A stretch of DNA of 64,000 nt, from assembly GCF_037152535.1 (NCBI RefSeq), contig NZ_JBBCMA010000001.1, positions 1,612,001 to 1,676,000 of the forward strand. Direction: 5' to 3'. The notes beneath the pieces were generated by a model, which did not search any database, was not told the DNA's origin, and was given only the letters and a program-made list of their open reading frames with translations. Made by a program: the position numbers and the translations under genes. Source of the stretch: Leclercia sp. AS011. Its GTDB lineage: Bacteria; Pseudomonadota; Gammaproteobacteria; Enterobacterales; Enterobacteriaceae. Every line of letters begins with the position of its first letter. Within the stretch, counting starts at the first letter, position 1. Positions 32,152 to 41,100 of the stretch are shown here, one piece after another.

Positions 32152-32186
32152 AATAAAAAACGGGAGCCATCAGGCTCCCGTTCTCA
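32152..32186 (-). terminator. icd terminator
   Basis: ACGGGAGCC-TGAT-GGCTCCCGT followed by TTTTTTATT on the minus strand, just behind the icd fragment; it may also serve the LysR gene in the other direction. Confidence 0.88.
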
Positions 32187-32204
32187 TACAACCCGAAATC
32201 CGGA

Positions 32205-32435
32205 TTACATATTCGCGATGATCGCGTCACCAAACTCTGAACATTTCAGCAGCTTAGCGCCTTCCATCAGACGTTCGAAATCGTAAGTTACGGTTTTGGC
32301 GTTAATCGCGCCTTCCATACCTTTAACGATCAGGTCTGCGGCTTCGAACCACTCCATATGACGCAGCAGTAGTTCCACGCAATCGTTGTAAGCCATTAAT
32401 TTCCATACGAATGATAACACAAAAACAGATTTCAT
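32205..32435 (-). pseudogene. icd: Displaced 3' end of icd at the prophage attachment end
   Basis: The last 55 or so codons of isocitrate dehydrogenase (from [17 protein letters not shown] to FGDAIIANM) without the rest of the gene. Upstream of about 32372 the frame continues as unrelated residues starting [11 protein letters not shown]. This is the signature left by phages such as 21 and e14 that integrate in icd and supply a replacement 3' end at the other junction. The crossover lies inside the matching segment. The complete icd should lie past the far end of the prophage, beyond the right edge of this window. Confidence 0.88.
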
Positions 32436-32699
32436 GGGTTGCTTGACCTGCTTTATAACCCTTTGTTTTTGCGATAAATGCTTAGAGTTTTGATAACCAC
32501 TTTTAAAGGCTAAGAGTGCCTTACTCGCTCATAACTATTTGTCTGTTAAGTGCCAGAAACGGACGTTATAACGGTTGTGGAAATACTCTAATACCGTGTT
32601 CATTTTTAGTTGAACACTATAAAAAGACCTCAGTTGCAAACTGGATCGCAAACCGGGTGTTCTCATTGAAAAAAAAGACCTAATTCACAAGTACTTTGT

Positions 32700-32883
32700 T
32701 CACCGCCAGTACCCGTGCAGTCGCTTTTCCATTTCGGGAGCGTAACTCTGATCCAAGCGATAAATCGTAGTGTAGTCAACATTCACTCCACGCTCGGCTA
32801 ACATTCCTACAGTGCACGATAGCTGATCCTGTAATTGCAGTACCAGCGAATAGCCCTGAAAATACCGGCCATGGAAAGGATTC
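32700..32883 (-). pseudogene. IS6/IS26-family transposase remnant
   Basis: About 60 codons similar to the N-terminus of IS26-type transposases: MNPFHGRYFQ at the start and MLAERGVNVDYTTIYR with YAPEMEKRL at the end of the helix-turn-helix region. The middle is diverged and the frame stops after HGYWR; the DDE catalytic part is gone. No intact terminal repeats are seen. The 260 bases to its left hold no gene, only an AGGTCTTTTT-type sequence repeated twice. Confidence 0.7.
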
Positions 32884-32965
32884 ATCTGTTTCTCCGGTGA
32901 GAAAACGAGGTTCCATGTTATCAAATGCGATACTGAATGATATTTGCAACCGTGCCGCATAACTC

Positions 32966-34498
32966 TCATGGCGACACCAGACTGAGAAATTCCTTCACTG
33001 GCATGGGCCTGCCATACAAATAACCTTGCAGGTAGGTCACTTTACGGGCTCTCAGGTAGGCAGACTGCTCTTCGTTCTCCACCCCTTCGGCCACTAGTTT
33101 AAGATCGAGCCTGGTTGCAAGGTCAATCACATTATCAACAAGATGGGCAGGGATCGCGTCAGTCCCAATCATGCTGACAAAGCTCTTATCAATTTTGAGA
33201 ATATCGATCCTCAGGTTTTGCAGGTAACTCAGGCTGGAATTACCGGTTCCGAAGTCATCAATGGCAATAAGAACACCGAGCTTGTGCAGTTCTGCAATCA
33301 GTCTGTGAGTGACGTCATCCACTACGAGCAGTTCACGCTCGGTTAACTCCAGGACCAGTTTGATGGGATTTTCCCGAAAGCTTGCGATGAACTCACAACA
33401 ATCCTCCACCAGGCTAAAGTCCCTGAAGTGCGCTGCACAGATATTGAAACCGAAATGGAAGTTCCTTGGTAACTGTTGTACACAGGGGGCAAACTGTTCC
33501 CGTACCTGAGTTATCAAATTCCGTGTCATAGGGATGATGAGACCACTGTGTTCCGCCATAGGGATGAAACGATCCGGTGATATCATACCTTGCCGGGGAT
33601 GCTGCCAGCGCATCAGTACTTCACAGCCGGTCAACTGAGTATGATCTCCAGACACTACGGGCTGGATATAGGGAATAAACTCCTGGTGATCCAGTGCCCC
33701 GCGCAATTCTTGCTCAGGCGAGTGCATACGCCCCGATTTTCTGAACGCCCAGATACCAGATACCAGACCCAGGAGAGCCCATGCAATGAGGCTGAATTTT
33801 GAGAAGCGCCAGATATTATCTATGTAGTCAGCGGGATACAGGCGGGTAACGATGCGAAACGGGTAACGCGTTGATGGTTGCTCCATATAACCTGGCGTTT
33901 CAAGTGGGAATAACTGATCTGTGGGCGTTTTCCCGGCTTGCCATCGTTGTTTCCCCACAACGAGGCTCAGGGGGGTATTGGTGCTTAAATTATTGAGTTC
34001 GGAGAGTAACAGGTACCCATAAATTCGCACCGTTATACTGTCGTTGCCAACAACGTCACGGTAAATAACGATCGGCTGGTCCACTTTTACCCAGTTGCCC
34101 TTCATGAGAAAGAGCTGGCCTTTCGTATAATTATCAATGTTGATGCGTTCCTGATACGGGCCGTAGAGGGAAGAGCAATAGATGTTATTGCCATGGGCCA
34201 AAAGAATGCTTCGCACATCCGGTGAGATTGCCACCTGCGTCCTGAGTAGAGGCACAATATCGTTGCAGGGTTTTCCAAGGCTTTCCCTTACAGCAAGGGC
34301 CACCTGATGGGCGTTGTCCAGGGACGAGTCAATCCTTTGTTGTGCATTCCGCAACTGGGTCCAGGTTTCCTGCTGCGTATTCGAGACCGTCTGCCACAGT
34401 ATAATGGCGGACCCAAACAGAATACACCCCAGACTAACCGCGATGGCGCTAAACAGACGGACCTTAAATTGATGCGTTTTTAAAGTATTAAACGGCAT
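32966..34498 (-). CDS. CSS-motif EAL-domain cyclic di-GMP phosphodiesterase
   Basis: Inner-membrane phosphodiesterase that should degrade c-di-GMP. A first membrane helix (about residues 13-36), a periplasmic CSS domain with the motif YCSSLYG, a second helix and a C-terminal EAL domain are visible. The EAL signature reads EVLMRW, and the other catalytic blocks look intact: LELTERELL, IDDFGTGNSSLSYL, LKIDKSFV and AEGVENEEQ. Start at 34498 is supported by GAGG six bases upstream and gives 510 residues. It lies between the phage tail operon and the attachment end, a typical place for cargo, and may read through from the SOS operon upstream. Confidence 0.88.
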   Translation of the reverse strand: MPFNTLKTHQFKVRLFSAIAVSLGCILFGSAIILWQTVSNTQQETWTQLRNAQQRIDSSLDNAHQVALAVRESLGKPCNDIVPLLRTQVAISPDVRSILLAHGNNIYCSSLYGPYQERINIDNYTKGQLFLMKGNWVKVDQPIVIYRDVVGNDSITVRIYGYLLLSELNNLSTNTPLSLVVGKQRWQAGKTPTDQLFPLETPGYMEQPSTRYPFRIVTRLYPADYIDNIWRFSKFSLIAWALLGLVSGIWAFRKSGRMHSPEQELRGALDHQEFIPYIQPVVSGDHTQLTGCEVLMRWQHPRQGMISPDRFIPMAEHSGLIIPMTRNLITQVREQFAPCVQQLPRNFHFGFNICAAHFRDFSLVEDCCEFIASFRENPIKLVLELTERELLVVDDVTHRLIAELHKLGVLIAIDDFGTGNSSLSYLQNLRIDILKIDKSFVSMIGTDAIPAHLVDNVIDLATRLDLKLVAEGVENEEQSAYLRARKVTYLQGYLYGRPMPVKEFLSLVSP

Positions 34499-34675
34499 GA
34501 CTAGCCTCGCTAACACTGAAATAATAATGATGACATTATCGGTTTTTGTCGCATTAAGGAATCGAAGCAACGAAAAGATAAAACTGTTTTACTGGCGACA
34601 GTCCGCTCCTTGCTCATAGCGGACATTAAACTCCTTAGGGAGGATCATCTGATCCCCCTTACTACGCACCGCTTC

Positions 34676-34996
34676 TTACACCGGGCAATTATCACCATCA
34701 CCATCGACACTGTTGATAAAGTACGTCACCCTGCCCATAACTTCGACCTCTTCCGCCGCTGTCCCCTCGATCGCCTCGCCGTCATCAGTGATTAACGCCT
34801 TACCTCTGAAAATTGCGAACTGCGTCCTTCCAGCGCTGAGGATCAGCAGCACCTGCCCCTGTACCAGTCGGCTAACCGGTTCGACAACAGCAAAACCTGA
34901 CGAAGTTTCCAGGATGCGGCTTTCGTTCGTAGTGCAGATACTCGCCGGGGATAAACGCTGCTCGACATAATCGGTTGCCGGAGATACGAAGCCCAT
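34676..34996 (-). CDS. UmuD-like protein lacking the catalytic dyad
   Basis: A 106-residue protein whose start, GFVSPATDYVEQRL, copies the N-terminus of UmuD, followed by a beta-rich S24/LexA-like body (QGQVLLILSAGRTQFAIFRGK). The GDSM serine block of UmuD is absent and the expected lysine position is not conserved, so it cannot self-cleave like UmuD. The ATG at 34996 overlaps the stop of the previous gene by one base. No umuC follows. It could interact with polymerase V or RecA, which is speculation. Confidence 0.65.
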   Translation of the reverse strand: MGFVSPATDYVEQRLSPASICTTNESRILETSSGFAVVEPVSRLVQGQVLLILSAGRTQFAIFRGKALITDDGEAIEGTAAEEVEVMGRVTYFINSVDGDGDNCPV

Positions 34997-35235
34997 CAAT
35001 GAACCATCCCCATGTTGCGCAGGATCCAGTAGTGATTGTCGGTTCCGTCAGTTGTCTTATCCGTGAAGTCTGGCTGGTAGCGCTGTATCCACTCGTTGGC
35101 GTCGGCCCGGCTGAAATGCCAATGGACCTTTGCCAACTCGCGGATAAAGTCTTCAGTGCGCAAGCACCGGTAGCCCTTGGGGTTAAGCTGTATTGCGGCC
35201 ACAAATGCGGCGTGAATGTCGGAACGGCGGGGCAT
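34996..35235 (-). CDS. Unrecognised 79-residue phage protein in an SOS operon
   Basis: Small soluble protein beginning MPRRSDIHAAFVAAIQLNPK and ending YWILRNMGMVH, with an apparent helical N-terminus and aromatic residues throughout. I do not recognise a family. AAGGAG eight bases upstream of the ATG at 35235 fixes the start. It is the first gene behind a LexA box and is coupled to the UmuD-like gene by a one-base overlap. Confidence 0.65.
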   Translation of the reverse strand: MPRRSDIHAAFVAAIQLNPKGYRCLRTEDFIRELAKVHWHFSRADANEWIQRYQPDFTDKTTDGTDNHYWILRNMGMVH

Positions 35236-35251
35236 GATGCGCACTCCTTTA

Positions 35252-35271
35252 TGCTGTTTTTATATACAGTA
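35252..35271 (-). promoter_or_regulatory. LexA (SOS) box
   Basis: On the minus strand TACTGTATATAAAAACAGCA, a perfect CTGT-N8-ACAG core that differs from the E. coli umuDC box at one outer base. It lies 17 bases before the 79-residue gene. Confidence 0.85.
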
Positions 35272-35315
35272 ATTTTAATGTGAGTGCAGATCAAGATAGG
35301 CTTGCCTATTGATAA

Positions 35316-36290
35316 TTACTGCTGAACATCCGGCTGTTCGTCAGAATGGGCTGCAGCCTCCGCTTCTGCTCTTAGTCTTTCCTGTTCCGCTATTGCTTCA
35401 GCCTCCAGCTTGTCTTGCTCGGCTTTCGCGCGCGCCGCCTCCTCTTCTTCCAGCCTTTTGGCCTCATCACGTTCGGCCTGAATACGCGCCGCCTCTTCCA
35501 GCTTTTTGTTATAGATACTGTCAGCAGGCATCTCAACACGCACAGAAACGAACTGATCGGCAGGAATATCAATCGGGTCTCCCTCGATAAAACCTTCGCG
35601 TTCGTTGCGGGCGAAGGTCGGGGCTCCCGGGTGAGTGCGATGGTAGGTTTTCACCAGTACAGAACCGTCAGCATTCACTTCATAGTCAAGCCATACCAGC
35701 GGCTGTCTGTTGCGGTCTTTCGGGATGTCAAAGCCGCCATCTATACCACCCCACTCAGCATCGGCGTTCAGGCCCATGCAGCCGCTCACCAGATACTCAC
35801 CAATACCCAGGCGCGCTACGACACACCCCTCTGATTCGTCATTGGTCTGTGCGGTGCCATCATGGAAGATCTGCACTATAGGCGATGCGCCTTTCAGCGT
35901 GCCGTCTGCCGCTTTGGTCGTGTTCGTGGTGGTGTAAACTTCGCACAGTTTCCCGTTCGTGCCAGCATCAGAAGAAAGTATACGCAAGTACATTCTCGGC
36001 GCGGTTGCAACAATGGTGGGAATGACAACCTGATAAACTGTGTTTGCATCAAAGGGGACGAGCAATACCGATGCGTTATCATCAATGCCGCCAAGCTTCA
36101 TTTTAGATAGGTAAGTACCGAATCCCAGGCGCTGCTCCTGGTTTATGGCCTGGAGAACTGTAGTTCCCAGACCAAACGCGCCAACCTCCATTACATTACC
36201 AGACGTCGTCCCGACATCACGCTGCGCAGCTGATTTCAGTCCGGCGATGTCCGCAGCGGCCAGGCTGATTGTATCTGTTCTGTTTGCCAT
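35316..36290 (-). CDS. Phage tail protein with coiled-coil C-terminus
   Basis: A 324-residue protein encoded behind the tail fibre gene. The N-terminal two thirds look like a globular beta-rich tail component (MANRTDTISLAAADIAGLKS...). From about residue 260 it becomes a highly charged helix of alternating Glu/Ala/Arg/Lys (AARIQAERDEAKRLEEEEAA). It probably decorates or chaperones the tail fibre. GGAGCACAAC precedes the ATG. Exact role not known to me. Confidence 0.65.
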   Translation of the reverse strand: MANRTDTISLAAADIAGLKSAAQRDVGTTSGNVMEVGAFGLGTTVLQAINQEQRLGFGTYLSKMKLGGIDDNASVLLVPFDANTVYQVVIPTIVATAPRMYLRILSSDAGTNGKLCEVYTTTNTTKAADGTLKGASPIVQIFHDGTAQTNDESEGCVVARLGIGEYLVSGCMGLNADAEWGGIDGGFDIPKDRNRQPLVWLDYEVNADGSVLVKTYHRTHPGAPTFARNEREGFIEGDPIDIPADQFVSVRVEMPADSIYNKKLEEAARIQAERDEAKRLEEEEAARAKAEQDKLEAEAIAEQERLRAEAEAAAHSDEQPDVQQ

Positions 36291-36300
36291 GTTGTGCTCC

Positions 36301-36402
36301 TTATGCCCACACCCGGTACGGGCTGTCAGGGAATACTGTGAAGGCGTCTAACGATGCCAGGACCAGCGAGTCGTCGGTGACGCGCAAATATAAATCTCTC
36401 AT
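36301..36402 (-). CDS. 33-residue peptide between tail fibre genes
   Basis: An open frame MRDLYLRVTDDSLVLASLDA ending in YRVWA, whose ATG overlaps the tail fibre stop (TGATG). It resembles the start of a larger tail-fibre accessory protein cut short, so it may be a remnant or a real small coupled gene. Confidence 0.4.
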   Translation of the reverse strand: MRDLYLRVTDDSLVLASLDAFTVFPDSPYRVWA

Positions 36403-38063
36403 CAGCGGAGTCCTTTAATTTGATTGGGAGTCAACAGGCGATGCCATATACGGAAGTTACGGATGTGATAAATAACGTAGGAGTTACTTTGAATCCTTAG
36501 TGACGTTGCCGCTCCTGTCGCCACGGTTGGCCCCTGCGTTTTAGCATTACTGTTTCCGTTAAAATAAGCAGTAATGGTGTCTGTTACATCCTGTGATAAA
36601 GCGAAAATCTTTTGGCTAAATGGATAAGCAACCGAATTTCCGGCACCACTGGATCCACGGTACGAATACATCATCGAAGCGGTTAAGCGAGTGATGATAT
36701 CGTTCCTTGCTCCAGGGCATGTGACAATATCTGCATAACCTACTGTCGGTTGTACGTATCTGTTAACTGAAAGTTCAAATGCAACCACCCGGTTGATTAA
36801 GTCCCCGGAAAGCCTGTAACCAACGTTACCGGATGCCTGAAGGTCAAGGGTATCAACGGTTCTCGTAGTGGCTGCTGAACCGGTTGGAATATAGCTGGTT
36901 GCGATTGGATTCTTTTCACATTGAATTGTCTGATAGTAAACGACAGACCCTACAGCCAGGTTTCCGGATGTACTGCTAAACCAGAAGCTTCCTGATACGT
37001 TACCAGCAGCTGTTGCAGTAAAAGTGACACTGATATAACTGTACCCATCCCCGCCGGGTGTAGTCGTATAAGTAACCCCTCCAGATGAAGTCAGAGCCGC
37101 CCCGGTTATACCGTCGAAGTAAGCTTCAGCCACTTGAGTACCGTCGAGGGTGAATCTAAGACGAAGCCTACCTAAGGAAGACTTAGCCCTGGCGGATAAA
37201 GTCACTGCATCACCAATTGCAACAGAGATATTTGAACTTGCGTGTAGCTGGGCAGAACCTGTTGCCGTGTTGATTGTCCCCTGGCATGTCACGGCTTGCG
37301 TTGAACCATCCGTGATGGTTAATTTATCAATTGTCCCGTTGTTACTCCATTTAGTCGGATCGTTGCTGTTTAAAATATAATTAACAGAAGCCCCCTCCAT
37401 CAATAAACCCTCTCGCTCAAAGCGTGGTTCATTAATAGCGGCGGTCTGGAGAACACCAGATTTATCAATATACGTCGCCGTCGTCGACCGGGTAAAAGCT
37501 GCTGACTTTGTTGGTAGCTCCAGCACCTTCCCTGAAATAGTCAGCGTGTCATATGGTGCAAAACCTGCATCAAGTTTCAGGCTGTCATTTAGAGGCAGCC
37601 ACACATCAGGGTATGGTGCCTCTTCATAAGGGACGGAAGTCAGCAGCTGCGCGGCGGCTAATGATGCTGCTGCGTTATTTTCGCTGGTTTTGGCGTTGGT
37701 TTCTGAGGTCTTTGCGTTCGTCTCAGACGTTTTGGCGTTGGTTTCAGAGGTCTTGGAGTTGGTCTCTGAGGTTTTGGCATTTGTCGCAGACGTTGCCGCA
37801 GCAGTTTTGGACGAGTTCGCGTTCGTCTCAGAGGTTTTAGCGTTTGTCGCAGACGTCGCAGCTGCCGCGGCGCTGGTCCCTGCCGCGTTCGCAGCGGTGA
37901 TCAGCTTAGACCAGCTTGGCCCCGTTTTTTTCGAACCGTCTGCGAGGGTTACGGTAACATCGCCAGTACCCGCCAGGATCAGGTCCTGGTTGGCGATATC
38001 AGTTTGCGCCTGGCGAAAACCTTCTGTAACGGCTTTCGCCAAATCGTCATCAATAGTGGCCAT
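36402..38063 (-). CDS. Phage tail (side) fibre protein
   Basis: A 553-residue fibre protein. The N-terminus (about residues 1-80) probably attaches to the tail. A repetitive region at about residues 66-135 has many copies of AKTSETN, the low-complexity shaft typical of lambda Stf-like fibres. The C-terminal 400 residues are beta-rich, resembling a jelly-roll carbohydrate-binding domain (KWSNNGTIDKL, ASGNVGYRLSGD), and likely bind the host surface. It follows J, separated by a terminator. Confidence 0.8.
   Translation of the reverse strand: MATIDDDLAKAVTEGFRQAQTDIANQDLILAGTGDVTVTLADGSKKTGPSWSKLITAANAAGTSAAAAATSATNAKTSETNANSSKTAAATSATNAKTSETNSKTSETNAKTSETNAKTSETNAKTSENNAAASLAAAQLLTSVPYEEAPYPDVWLPLNDSLKLDAGFAPYDTLTISGKVLELPTKSAAFTRSTTATYIDKSGVLQTAAINEPRFEREGLLMEGASVNYILNSNDPTKWSNNGTIDKLTITDGSTQAVTCQGTINTATGSAQLHASSNISVAIGDAVTLSARAKSSLGRLRLRFTLDGTQVAEAYFDGITGAALTSSGGVTYTTTPGGDGYSYISVTFTATAAGNVSGSFWFSSTSGNLAVGSVVYYQTIQCEKNPIATSYIPTGSAATTRTVDTLDLQASGNVGYRLSGDLINRVVAFELSVNRYVQPTVGYADIVTCPGARNDIITRLTASMMYSYRGSSGAGNSVAYPFSQKIFALSQDVTDTITAYFNGNSNAKTQGPTVATGAATSLRIQSNSYVIYHIRNFRIWHRLLTPNQIKGLR
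37674..37866 (-). repeat. 21-base-type repeats coding the fibre shaft
   Basis: About nine imperfect copies of a segment encoding AKTSETN-like heptads within the tail fibre gene. Such repeats recombine easily, changing shaft length and swapping tips. Confidence 0.75.
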
Positions 38064-38082
38064 TCGTGATGTCCTTAAAATG

Positions 38083-38107
38083 AAAAACCCAGCCGGAGCT
38101 GGGTTGG
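38083..38107 (-). terminator. Terminator between J and the tail fibre gene
   Basis: AACCCAGC-TCC-GGCTGGGTT followed by TTTCATTTT on the minus strand, between the J stop and the fibre start. Confidence 0.8.
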
Positions 38108-38127
38108 ATGGTCTGAGGTTATGGGGT

Positions 38128-41100
38128 TCAGGAGAAGGAGCCGGTTCCGCGGGTCACAGTGATAGTTGGTGCATAAATTGCCACTGTTGCATTACTGGAA
38201 GAAACGACAATGCTGGCATCAATACGCTGCCCACCCATCCCGGTCACCGCGTGCCGCGCGGTGAACCATAGCCCACCTACAGGCACGTCATAAGTAAACG
38301 TGCGGACGTTACCCGCGATAGTTACCTGAATGGTGGACGCAACCGCACCTGTAAGTCCTCGCACATATACCAATGACTCTACGACGGCGTTTTTATTCAA
38401 CACGCTATTGCTGGAGTCGGTATACGACATAGCAACACTGGTTGAAACAGCATTATTCGACCGGTTGCTGGAGTCGGGGAACACCCCTGTGTTAGCTACG
38501 TCTCCAATGAAAGATGTCGCTTCAACCGTGCCCCTGAAGCTCCCGCTGGTCGCCTCAACTCTGCCTTTAAAACTCCCGTCAGTGGCATAGATCGTCCCGC
38601 GAACGGTCACGCCGTTGAACGTGGCATACCCGGATTTATTGATATGCCAGCCGACATTGCCGGTCCCGTCCCAGTTGCTGGACTGGATGTAATTGCCGAT
38701 CTTGCCGTTGTCGATAGAACCGTCCTGGATGAACACCGAACGCATGAACATCTGGCCGCCAGTCGAAGCAAACACCAGCTCCTGACCGTTCGTCGTCGGG
38801 TTATAAACCGCGAACGTATCGGCAGAAATCAGGAAGTTTGAGGCCCCCGCACCGTCAATGCCCAGTTGGATACCCGCGATGCGTTTAACGCCGTTCGCCT
38901 CCACCTGGACTTTAACGCCCCACTGCGCGCTCAGCTTACCGTTGATATCAGCAACAGCCTGGCTGGTTGTCTGAACTGCGGAGTTAGTATCACCAATAGC
39001 TGCCGTGACCTGCTGAATGCTGGTCGCCGTGGCGCTCTCCAGATCCGTAACGGCTTTATCAATGCGCGTAATGGCTGCAGCATTGGTCTGGCCGTTTTGC
39101 TCTACCGTGGCCTTAAGCGTAGTGACCTGCTCCGCCACGGCACTTGTGGCATCCGCAGAGGTCTTCCGGACATCGGTGATCTCGGCCATCGTTTTCGTTT
39201 CGCCAACGGCAAACGTCACGCGCTGATCCGAGAATGCGGTGAAGTTGGCAAGCGCATTGGTGACGTTGCCGACAATACCGGCATCCCGGCTGGCCGTGTT
39301 ACCGTCCACCTCAACCTTGAGGCTGTCGATACGGCGTCCCAGCGCGCTGTCACCATCCGTACGGGCTGTGGTTTCCGTGCTGATGTCCGCTGTGTTCTGG
39401 TCGGTCGTGGCCTTAACCGCAGCCAGGGCGGTGGTCTGCGCCTTGTTATTGTCAGCAACGGCTTTAGTGACCGTCGTGATATCGGCGGTGTTTTTGCCGA
39501 CAGTCACCTGCAGGCCCGAAAGCGTGGTGGCCTGGGCTTCCTGCTCAGTCGTCAGCGTTGCGAGTTCCTGAGTAACGGCTGCATGGTTATCGTTTACGGT
39601 CGATTCCAGCTTCTTCCGCTCCGTCACCTCCGCTTCCTGCGCCGTGATGCGGGCCTGTCGTTCGGTGTACAGCAGACCCGATGCCAGTTTTGACGGATCG
39701 TCACCGGTATAGCCGCCCCGGATCTGCGTCGCCAGCGTCTCGCGCGCCGTGGCTTCCGCCTGATCGCCAGTAACACGGGCTGTCGTTTCCTGCTGCAGCG
39801 CCGCCATCCCGGCCCCCGGTGTTGGCCGCCCGACCGCTACCCAGTCAATCAGGTAGTAGTTCGTCGCGTCCTGTTTGGTGGACAGGTCCAGTCTGAACTG
39901 ATTCATCGTGGCTTCGGTCAGCCAGGGGATGTTGTCGAACTCCACCGTAGCAATACCGTTGGCGTCATAGGCAGGCTCGGCGACGGTGATCATGTTGGTG
40001 TCGTTGAAACCACCAGTGCCACGCCACCGCAGCTGCCCCGTCCAGCCCGGCGCACCGACTTTCCTGATGCGGAGTTTAACGAAGCGATAGGACGAGGAGT
40101 TGATAGCCAGTGATCCCGGTGATGCCACCCACGGATCGGTGGCGTGGTTCGCCGGGCGGATCCACCCGTCAACGATTATGGGAGTCCCGTTCCCGGTCCA
40201 GCCTTCTACCGTCGAATCGAAGTACCATATTTTCACCGGGTCGAACTGGGAGCCGGTGCCTGCTGAAATCTGCGCAATCTGCTGCGCCAGCGAGTCAGAG
40301 GTGGTCTGAATTGTCTGGTTGACGTTGCTGATATCCGCGACGCGCTCGTTCTTCTCGGTCAGCAGCGCCTGCCCCCGCGCCGTTGCCTCGTCGGTGATGG
40401 CTTTCTTACGGTCCGTGACCTCCTTCGCCAGGCCCGCTTTAGTCGCCGCCGACTCTGTCGTTACTGCGGTGATGTCGTCGCGCGCAGACTGGATATCTTC
40501 ATCCAGATCGGCAATGTCCGAAACGAGGTTTTTATAGCCATCAGTCTGTTCAAGCGTGTCGCCGATCATGTCGAGATAATCACCGGCTTTCGAGCTGGAC
40601 TGGCCTGCCGCCCACTCCGTCCAGTCGCCGGTGTTGCCGATACGATCCACCAGGCGCGCACGGTACCACTGACTGACGCCCGCCCGCATCGGGCCATGCT
40701 GGTAATGCGTGGCCGGAAACGGCACCAGAGCCAGTAATTGCGGGTTAGCCTTGTCTTCAGTGGTGGCGCGCTGAATCTCGGTGTATGCCGTATCACCTGA
40801 GCCATCCGGGAAAGCCCAGGTAATATCGATAGCCCAGACGACATCATCCGTGGCGGCCAGTGCCTGCGGCGTTCCAGGCCTGCCGTTTTTGCCCGTAAGA
40901 TAGGTGGTGTCAGCATAACCCCACGGCGAGCTTGAATCCTGAGCGTTCAGCGCTCGCACCCGCACGTCATAACTCCCGGTGTAAATCCCCTGCACCGTAA
41001 ATCCCTGGGCGCTGCTCACCGGAACGTTTATCCAGTCGCCATTATCCTTGCGCCATTGCGCCTGGTACCGGATAGCACCATCCACCCGATCCCAAGAAGC

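Noticed and set aside
32086..32204. A tRNA attachment site at the prophage end
   Set aside because: No tRNA-like sequence is present; the icd 3' fragment explains the site.
32205..32435. A real small gene starting [11 protein letters not shown]
   Set aside because: Only the C-terminal 55 codons match a protein family (Icd); the start is phage flank joined by integration.
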